The notes under the pieces: generated by a model
Databases searched by the model: none
Told to the model about the DNA's origin: nothing
What the model saw: the letters and a program-made list of their open reading frames with translations, nothing else
Source of the DNA: Candidatus Aphodomonas merdavium
GTDB lineage: Bacteria > Bacillota > Clostridia > Christensenellales > Aristaeellaceae
Reading direction: 5' to 3'
NCBI GenBank assembly: GCA_018715585.1
Contig: DVLH01000064.1
Coordinates: forward strand, 1-12,028
Length of the DNA stretch: 12,028 nucleotides
Translations under genes and position numbers: made by a program
In this document: piece by piece, positions 7,072 through 12,028 of the stretch
How positions within the stretch are numbered: the stretch's first letter is position 1
Layout of the letters: each line of letters starts with the position of its first letter

Positions 7072-7140
7072 AAAAAAGACGAAAAAAAGCCGGAAAAACC
7101 GAAAAAAATACTTGCATGATTTTGAAAAATCGATTATACT
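7072..7140 (+). promoter_or_regulatory. S10 operon promoter with phased A-tracts
   Basis: The -35 TTGCAT (7112-7117) and -10 TATACT (7135-7140) have an ideal 17-base spacer. Just upstream are four A-tracts at 7072-7077, 7082-7088, 7094-7098 and 7102-7108, with centres about one helical turn apart. That arrangement bends DNA and resembles an UP element contacted by the RNA polymerase alpha subunits, as expected for a highly expressed ribosomal operon. The spacer itself contains an inverted repeat GATTTT/AAAATC (7118-7123 with 7126-7131). Confidence 0.85.
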
Positions 7141-7146
7141 AAATAG

Positions 7147-7310
7147 GCTGTCGTCTGGGATGAAGCGGTAAGTTACCGGTTGGCCGCCGGAGAATTACCG
7201 CAGACCATGTCCGAAAAATCGGGCGACAGGCTCCCCACGCGCTGGAGAACATCCAACCAGGAAACACCCGGCGCGGTGTGTAGGAGGCCTGAATAAAAGG
7301 AGGAAAAAAC
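7147..7310 (+). promoter_or_regulatory. Structured S10 operon leader RNA
   Basis: About 164 bases lie between the likely start of transcription and rpsJ, with no gene. Domain 1 is closed by CTGTCG/CGACAG (7148-7153 with 7224-7229). Inside it, GCGGTAA pairs with TTACCGC (7165-7171 with 7195-7201), extended by TCT/AGA beyond an 8-base bulge, next to a hairpin GTCCGA/TCGGGC with an AAAA loop (7209-7224). Domain 2 can be closed by GCTCC with 7283-7288 and holds CTGG/CCAG (7242-7245 with 7257-7260) and ACACC/GGTGT (7264-7268 with 7275-7279). Ribosomal operon leaders often bind one of their own products; in E. coli L4 binds the S10 leader. Whether that applies here is inference. I see no U-rich terminator in it. 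Confidence 0.6.
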
Positions 7311-7619
7311 GTGGCCAGCCAGAAAATTCGCATCAAGCTCAAGGCCTATGAGCACAGCCTCATTGACCAGTCCGCAGAGCGCATCGTGGAGACGGCGAAG
7401 AGGGCGGGCGCCCGGGTATCCGGCCCCATCCCGCTGCCGACCGAAAAGGAGATCATCACCATCCTGCGCGCTCCCCACAAGTACAAGGACTCTCGCGAGC
7501 AGTTCGAGCGCCGCACCCATAAGCGCCTGATCGACATCCTGCAGCCCACGCCCCGCATGGTGGATGCGCTGACGAAGATCGATCTCCCGGCCGGTGTGGA
7601 AATCGAAATCAAGCTGTGA
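7311..7619 (+). CDS. rpsJ: 30S ribosomal protein S10
   Basis: The 102-residue protein has the full family length and the S10 pattern: IRIKLKAYEHSLIDQSAERIVETA at the start, the loop GPIPLPTEKE, then YKDSREQFERRTHKRLIDI and PAGVEIEIKL at the end. S10 sits in the head of the small subunit, and in other bacteria it also pairs with NusB in antitermination. The start is a GTG, preceded by AAGGAGG (7297-7303) at seven bases. A second AGGAGG at 7282-7287 has no start codon at a usable distance. It is the first gene of the operon, after a long structured leader, and has 28 bases to rplC. Confidence 0.98.
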   Translation: MASQKIRIKLKAYEHSLIDQSAERIVETAKRAGARVSGPIPLPTEKEIITILRAPHKYKDSREQFERRTHKRLIDILQPTPRMVDALTKIDLPAGVEIEIKL

Positions 7620-7647
7620 TTCGAGCGTAACAGGAGGGTAAGTTGTC

Positions 7648-8289
7648 ATGAAGAAAGCTATCGTCGGCAAGAAAGTCGGCATGACGCAGGTGTTCGCGCC
7701 CGATGGGCGGCTGCTGCCTGTCACCGTCATTTTGGCCGGCCCCTGCCCCGTGGTTCAGAAAAAAACCGTAGCCACCGACGGTTACGAAGCCATTCAGGTG
7801 GGCTTTGAAGAGATCCCGGAAAATCGCGTGAAAAAGCTCGTCAACAAGCCGGAGAGCGGCCACTTCAAAAAAGCCGGCATCGCCCCGTGCAAAAAGCTGC
7901 GCGAGCTGCGCCTGGAGAACGCCGCTTCCTACGAAGTGGGCCAGGTGATCAAGTGCGACGTGTTTGAGGAAGGCGAGAAGGTCGACGTCACGGGCATCAG
8001 CAAAGGCCATGGCTACAGCGGCGTCATCCAGCGCTGGAACCAGCATACCGGCCCGATGGCCCACGGTTCCAAGTACCATCGCGGCGTGGGTTCCATGAGC
8101 GCCAACTCCGACCCGTCCCGCGTGTTTAAGAACAAGCACATGCCCGGCCACTACGGCGTGGAAAAGGTGACCATCCAGAACCTGTCCGTGGTGCGCGTTG
8201 ACGCTGAGCGCAACCTGCTGCTCGTGCGCGGCGCGGTGCCCGGCCCCAACGGCGGCCTCGTTATCGTTCGCGGCGCCGTGAAGGCCTGA
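7648..8289 (+). CDS. rplC: 50S ribosomal protein L3
   Basis: The 213-residue protein is L3, an early assembly protein whose central loop reaches towards the peptidyl transferase centre. It begins with KKAIVGKKVGMTQVF, has SKGHGYSGVIQRWN (about 118-131), the extended loop GPMAHGSKYHRGVGSM, and ends GAVPGPNGGLVIVRGAVK. The RWNQHTGPMAHGSKYH version of the loop differs from the Bacillus form but keeps the family length. AGGAGG ten bases upstream supports ATG 7648. Confidence 0.98.
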   Translation: MKKAIVGKKVGMTQVFAPDGRLLPVTVILAGPCPVVQKKTVATDGYEAIQVGFEEIPENRVKKLVNKPESGHFKKAGIAPCKKLRELRLENAASYEVGQVIKCDVFEEGEKVDVTGISKGHGYSGVIQRWNQHTGPMAHGSKYHRGVGSMSANSDPSRVFKNKHMPGHYGVEKVTIQNLSVVRVDAERNLLLVRGAVPGPNGGLVIVRGAVKA

Positions 8290-8308
8290 GGAAGGAGGAA
8301 ACGAACAC

Positions 8309-8932
8309 ATGCCTACCGTCAAGTTGAAAAATATGAAGGGCGAAACCATCGGGGAAGTGCAGCTCAGCGATGAGCTCTTTGCCGCCGAGGTTAATCCCTT
8401 TGCCATGCATCTTGTTGTCCGTGCAATCCTCAACGGACGCCGCCTGGGCACCCAGTCCGCGCTGACCCGTTCCGAGGTCCGCGGCGGCGGCCGCAAGATC
8501 TATCGCCAGAAGGGCACCGGCAACGCGCGCCATCATGGCAACCGTGCGCCGCAGTTCAAAAAGGGCGGCGTCGTCTTCGCCCCCAAGCCGCGCGATTACA
8601 GCATTTCCGTGCCCAAGAAGGTGCGCCGCCTGGCGATGAAGTCCGCCTTTACCTCCAAGGCGCAGGCCGATGAAATCATCGTGCTCGACAGCCTCAAGCT
8701 CGAAGCCCCCAAGACCCGCGAGATGGTCAAGGTGCTGCGCGCGCTGGGCGCGACGAAGAAGGCGCTTGTGCTCGTGGCCGAAAAGGACGAGACGTTGCTG
8801 CGCGCCAGCCGCAACATCCCCGGCGTCACCATCGCGCTTGTGAACACCATCAACGTCTATGAGATCCTGCGCCATGATGCGTTCATCCTCACGCAGGACG
8901 CCGTGCGCCAGGTCGAGGAGGTGTACGCGTAA
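8309..8932 (+). CDS. rplD: 50S ribosomal protein L4
   Basis: The 207-residue protein is L4, which lines the peptide exit tunnel and in gammaproteobacteria also represses the S10 operon. The RQKGTG motif marks the tunnel loop. The rest of the loop reads NARHHGNRAPQFKKGGVVFAPKPRD, counted as the same length as the E. coli loop (25 residues after KGTG), but with the usual GSIRSP.W replaced by HHGNRAPQF. The C-terminal globular part (ALVLVAEKDETLL, PGVTIALVNTINVYEIL) is normal. GGAGG ten bases upstream supports ATG 8309. The TAA stop shares one base with the rplW ATG. Confidence 0.98.
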   Translation: MPTVKLKNMKGETIGEVQLSDELFAAEVNPFAMHLVVRAILNGRRLGTQSALTRSEVRGGGRKIYRQKGTGNARHHGNRAPQFKKGGVVFAPKPRDYSISVPKKVRRLAMKSAFTSKAQADEIIVLDSLKLEAPKTREMVKVLRALGATKKALVLVAEKDETLLRASRNIPGVTIALVNTINVYEILRHDAFILTQDAVRQVEEVYA

Positions 8933-9231
8933 TGAAGAACGTTCATGACATCATCCGCCGCCCCGTCCTTACCGAACAGGCGTACGCGGGCTTTGCCGAG
9001 AAAAAATACGTGTTTGAAGTGGCCATCGACGCCAACCGCACGGAAGTGAAAAAAGCTGTGGAAGAGATCTTCGGCGTGAAGGTGGAAAAGGTCAACACGC
9101 AGCGCACGTTGGGCAAGATCAAGCGCCAGGGCAAGTTCTCCGGCCGCACGCCCGAAATCAAAAAGGCTTTCGTCACGCTGAAGAAGGATTCCAAGAGCAT
9201 CGAATTCTTCGACGGCATGGCCGCGCAGTAA
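8932..9231 (+). CDS. rplW: 50S ribosomal protein L23
   Basis: The 99-residue protein has the L23 pattern: DIIRRPVLTEQAY at the start, KYVFEVAIDANRTEVKKAVEE, and FGVKVEKVNT. L23 sits at the tunnel exit and is the docking site for trigger factor and the signal recognition particle. Its ATG overlaps the rplD stop (TAATG), and its ribosome site GAGGAGGTG lies inside rplD, so translation of L4 and L23 is coupled. The gene ends with tandem stops, TAA then TAG. Confidence 0.98.
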   Translation: MKNVHDIIRRPVLTEQAYAGFAEKKYVFEVAIDANRTEVKKAVEEIFGVKVEKVNTQRTLGKIKRQGKFSGRTPEIKKAFVTLKKDSKSIEFFDGMAAQ

Positions 9232-9247
9232 TAGGGAGGAGAAACGA

Positions 9248-10081
<834 letters not shown>

Positions 10082-10093
10082 GGAGGCAAAGCA

Positions 10094-10372
10094 ATGAGCA
10101 GATCCGTCAAGAAGGGACCGTTCGTAAGCGAACGCCTTCTGAAGAGAGTCAACGAGATGAACAAAACCGGCAAGAAGTCCGTGCTCAAGACGTGGAGCCG
10201 CGCCAGCACCATCTTCCCGGAGTTTGTTGGCCATACCATCGCCGTGCACGACGGGCGCAAGCATGTGCCGGTGTATGTTACGGAAGAAATGGTGGGTCAT
10301 AAGCTGGGCGAGTTCGCCCCCACCCGCACCTTCCGCGGCCATGCGGGCGAAAAAGCGTCCGCCCGCAAATAA
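10094..10372 (+). CDS. rpsS: 30S ribosomal protein S19
   Basis: The 92-residue protein has the full S19 length and signature: SRSVKKGPFV at the start, TWSRASTIFPEFVGHTIAVHDGR, HVPVYVTEEMVGHKLGEFAPTR, and a basic tail. S19 forms a complex with S13 in the small-subunit head and touches the A-site tRNA. The ribosome site AAGGAGG overlaps the rplB stop, twelve bases before the ATG. Confidence 0.98.
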   Translation: MSRSVKKGPFVSERLLKRVNEMNKTGKKSVLKTWSRASTIFPEFVGHTIAVHDGRKHVPVYVTEEMVGHKLGEFAPTRTFRGHAGEKASARK

Positions 10373-10391
10373 CGAAAAGGAGATGAGATGA

Positions 10392-10778
10392 ATGGCCACC
10401 AGAATCCGTCAAAAGGCGCAGGAACGCAAAACGGGCGCCGATAAAAGGCCGCGCGCGATTGCGAAATACATCCGCATCTCCCCGCGCAAGTTCAAGGTCG
10501 TTATCGATCTGATCCGCGGCAAGCAGGTTGATCAGGCGCTTGCCATCCTCATGTACACGCCCAAGGCGGCCGCCCCGATCGTGCTCAAGCTGCTCAACTC
10601 CGCCATTGCCAACGCGGAGAACAACCTTGAGCTTTCCCGTGACGAGCTCTACGTCGCCGAGGTTTATGCCAACGCAGGCCCCACGCTCAAGCGTTATGTC
10701 GCCCGCTCCCGCGGCAGCGCGAGCCCGATGCTCAAGCGTACAAGCCACATCACCGTTGTGCTGGACTCCAAAAAGTAA
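10392..10778 (+). CDS. rplV: 50S ribosomal protein L22
   Basis: The 128-residue protein is L22, which contacts all 23S rRNA domains and lines the exit tunnel with a beta-hairpin. The core starts at KYIRISPRKFKVVIDLIRGK (about 25-44). This leaves a basic N-terminal extension of roughly 15-20 residues beyond the E. coli form, common in clostridial L22. The tunnel hairpin reads GPTLKRYVARSRGSASPMLKR, then TSHITVVL. The LKR part, whose deletion gives macrolide resistance in E. coli, is intact. GGAG lies nine bases before ATG 10392. A tiny ATG-AGA-TGA frame directly abuts the start but is too close to the ribosome site to be used. Confidence 0.97.
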   Translation: MATRIRQKAQERKTGADKRPRAIAKYIRISPRKFKVVIDLIRGKQVDQALAILMYTPKAAAPIVLKLLNSAIANAENNLELSRDELYVAEVYANAGPTLKRYVARSRGSASPMLKRTSHITVVLDSKK

Positions 10779-10799
10779 GAGGGAGAAGGAGGAACCACT

Positions 10800-11468
10800 G
10801 TGGGACAGAAAGTTAATCCCCATGGCGCGCGCGTTGGCGTGATCATGGATTGGAGCGGCCGCTGGTACGCGGAGAAGAAGGATTTCGCCGACTACCTCGA
10901 GTCCGATTACCGCCTTCGCAAGATGCTCAAGGAAAAGCATGGGGCAGCGGGCATTTCGCGCATCGACATCGACCGCAGCGCCGGAAAGCTTTCCGTGACG
11001 CTCTTCACCGCCAAGCCGGGCGTCGTCATCGGCAAGGGCGGCGCGGGCGTGGAAGCGCTCAAGAAAGAAATCGAAGCGTTTGCCGGCTGTGCCTGCTCGC
11101 TGAACATTATGGAAATCAAGAACCCTGAGGTGGACGCGCAGCTGGTGGCGGAGAACATCGCCCAGCAGCTCGAACGCCGTATCTCCTTCCGCCGCGCGAT
11201 GAAACAGAGCATCCAGCGTGCGATGAAGGGCGGCGCAAAGGGGATCAAGACGTCGGTGGCCGGCCGCTTGGGCGGTGCGGACATCGCCCGCAAGGAAGGC
11301 TATCATGAGGGTTCCATCCCGCTGCAGACCTTGCGCGCTAACATCGATTACGGCTTCGCCGAGGCCAAGACCACGTACGGCCGCCTTGGCGTGAAGGTCT
11401 GGATCTACAAGGGCCAGATCCTTCCCAAGAGCAAAAAGACCCCCGTCCGTGCCGAAGGAGGAAGATAA
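10800..11468 (+). CDS. rpsC: 30S ribosomal protein S3
   Basis: The 222-residue protein is S3, at the mRNA entry side of the small-subunit head, where it helps unwind mRNA. It starts GQKVNPHGARVGVI and has a KH domain with the loop VVIGKGGAGVEALKKEI (about 77-93). The C-terminal domain carries RRISFRRAMKQSIQRAMK, GIKTSVAGRLGGADIAR and TTYGRLGVKVWIYKG. The start codon is GTG, with AAGGAGG (10786-10792) at seven bases. Length is normal. Confidence 0.98.
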   Translation: MGQKVNPHGARVGVIMDWSGRWYAEKKDFADYLESDYRLRKMLKEKHGAAGISRIDIDRSAGKLSVTLFTAKPGVVIGKGGAGVEALKKEIEAFAGCACSLNIMEIKNPEVDAQLVAENIAQQLERRISFRRAMKQSIQRAMKGGAKGIKTSVAGRLGGADIARKEGYHEGSIPLQTLRANIDYGFAEAKTTYGRLGVKVWIYKGQILPKSKKTPVRAEGGR

Positions 11469-11471
11469 ACC

Positions 11472-11903
11472 ATGTTGATGCCCAAGAGAGTCAAGCGGCG
11501 TCGCGTGTTCCGCGGCCGCATGAAGGGTACCGCCCATCGCGGCAATTTCCTGGCCTATGGCGATATGGGCCTTGTGGCGATGGAGCCCGCCTGGATCACT
11601 TCGCAGCAGATTGAGGCCGCCCGCGTGGCGCTGACCCGTTACACCAAGCGTGGCGGTAAGGTCTGGATCAAGATTTTCCCCGACAAGCCCGTGACGGAAA
11701 AACCCGCCGAGACCCGCATGGGTTCCGGTAAAGGCTCGCCGGAATACTGGGTGGCCGTGGTCAAGCCGGGCCGCGTGCTCTTTGAGATTGCCGGCGTTGC
11801 CGAAGCGGATGCCCGCGAAGCGCTCCGCCTCGCCGCCCACAAGCTCCCCATTAAATGCAAGTTTATCCGCAAAGAACAGCCTGCGGGAGGTGAAGCGAAA
11901 TGA
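11472..11903 (+). CDS. rplP: 50S ribosomal protein L16
   Basis: The 143-residue protein is L16, which organises the A-site region of the large subunit. It shows MLMPKRVKRRRVFRGRMKG at the start, FLAYGDMGLVAMEPAWITS, GKVWIKIFPDKPVTEKPAETR, MGSGKGSPEYWVAVVKPGR and HKLPIKCKFI. The arginine that is hydroxylated in E. coli lies in the ETRMGSGKG region. The gene starts three bases after rpsC with GGAGG inside the rpsC end. It overlaps rpmC by four bases (ATGA). Confidence 0.98.
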   Translation: MLMPKRVKRRRVFRGRMKGTAHRGNFLAYGDMGLVAMEPAWITSQQIEAARVALTRYTKRGGKVWIKIFPDKPVTEKPAETRMGSGKGSPEYWVAVVKPGRVLFEIAGVAEADAREALRLAAHKLPIKCKFIRKEQPAGGEAK

Positions 11904-12028
11904 AGGCCAGCGAAATGAGGCAGATGGACAACGCCGCGCTCGAGGCTAAGGTGAAGGAACTCAAGGCCGAACTTTTCAACCTTCGTTTCCAGCTCGCCAC
12001 CGGTCAGCTTGAAAACACGATGGCCATT
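11900..12028 (+). CDS. rpmC: 50S ribosomal protein L29 (3' end outside window)
   Basis: Forty-three codons are visible before the window ends. The sequence MKASEMRQMD ... LEAKVKELKAELFNLRFQLATGQLEN is the classic L29 helical hairpin. L29 lies next to L23 at the tunnel exit. ATG 11900 overlaps the rplP stop (ATGA), and GGGAGGTG (11885-11892) within rplP is the ribosome site. The partial frame follows rplP as expected for the S10 operon. Confidence 0.96.
   Translation, partial: MKASEMRQMDNAALEAKVKELKAELFNLRFQLATGQLENTMAI

Noticed and set aside
6914..7117. N-terminal extension of the MFS protein
   Set aside because: It would run through the MFS promoter, the repeats and the A-tracts and reads as Arg/Phe/Ser-rich non-homologous sequence; the ribosome site favours ATG 6913.
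7609..8875. Two antisense frames opposite rplC and rplD
   Set aside because: Shadows of the L3 and L4 genes, without ribosome sites or family features.
10383..10391. Two-codon upstream frame (ATG AGA TGA) before rplV
   Set aside because: Its ATG directly abuts the GGAG, too close for initiation; probably chance.
10278..11840. Long open frame antisense to rplV-rpsC-rplP
   Set aside because: A 520-codon frame opposite three certain ribosomal genes, with no ribosome site and low-complexity composition; it results from strong G/C bias at third positions.

Overview
This is chromosomal DNA of a GC-rich Gram-positive bacterium of the Clostridia type. Protein-coding third positions are mostly G or C. 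AGGAGG-type ribosome binding sites are strong, the S10 ribosomal protein cluster has the standard Firmicute order, and a DnaD-domain protein sits directly before a DnaI/DnaC-like helicase loader. The genus cannot be named from the sequence; high-GC gut Clostridia (for example Christensenellales-like or Oscillospiraceae-like lineages) fit best.

Left arm, + strand (1-3193): the 3' part of a DnaD-domain replication protein, cut by the window edge, is followed without a gap by a DnaI/DnaC-like AAA+ helicase loader, and two bases later by a multi-pass membrane protein that resembles GT-C glycosyltransferases. A compact intrinsic terminator follows at 3227-3245. A gene-free stretch of about 320 bases holds this terminator, two further GC-rich hairpins, and the terminator of the opposing genes.

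Middle, - strand (3474-6984): an operon reads from about 5661 down to 3474. It encodes an aldose 1-epimerase (LacX-like), a DUF4867-type protein and an exported TlpA/ResA-like thioredoxin-fold protein. The three are joined by ATGA and TAATG overlaps and end at a strong terminator. Upstream on the same strand, a 12-TM MFS transporter of the FHS/fucose-permease type has its own near-consensus promoter. The operon looks like sugar handling plus one extracytoplasmic redox protein.

Right arm, + strand (7072-12028): the S10 operon starts from a good sigma-A-type promoter preceded by helically phased A-tracts. It has a structured leader of about 165 nt and runs rpsJ-rplC-rplD-rplW-rplB-rpsS-rplV-rpsC-rplP-rpmC, the last gene being cut by the window edge. 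The operon is not preceded by the str/tuf genes; a divergent transporter gene is there instead.

I do not see a new defence, mobile or CRISPR-like system. The points most worth a second look are the folded S10 leader with competing pairings, the phased A-tract/UP-type promoter, the epimerase-DUF4867-thioredoxin operon, the repeated DnaD module and a divergent L4 tunnel loop.
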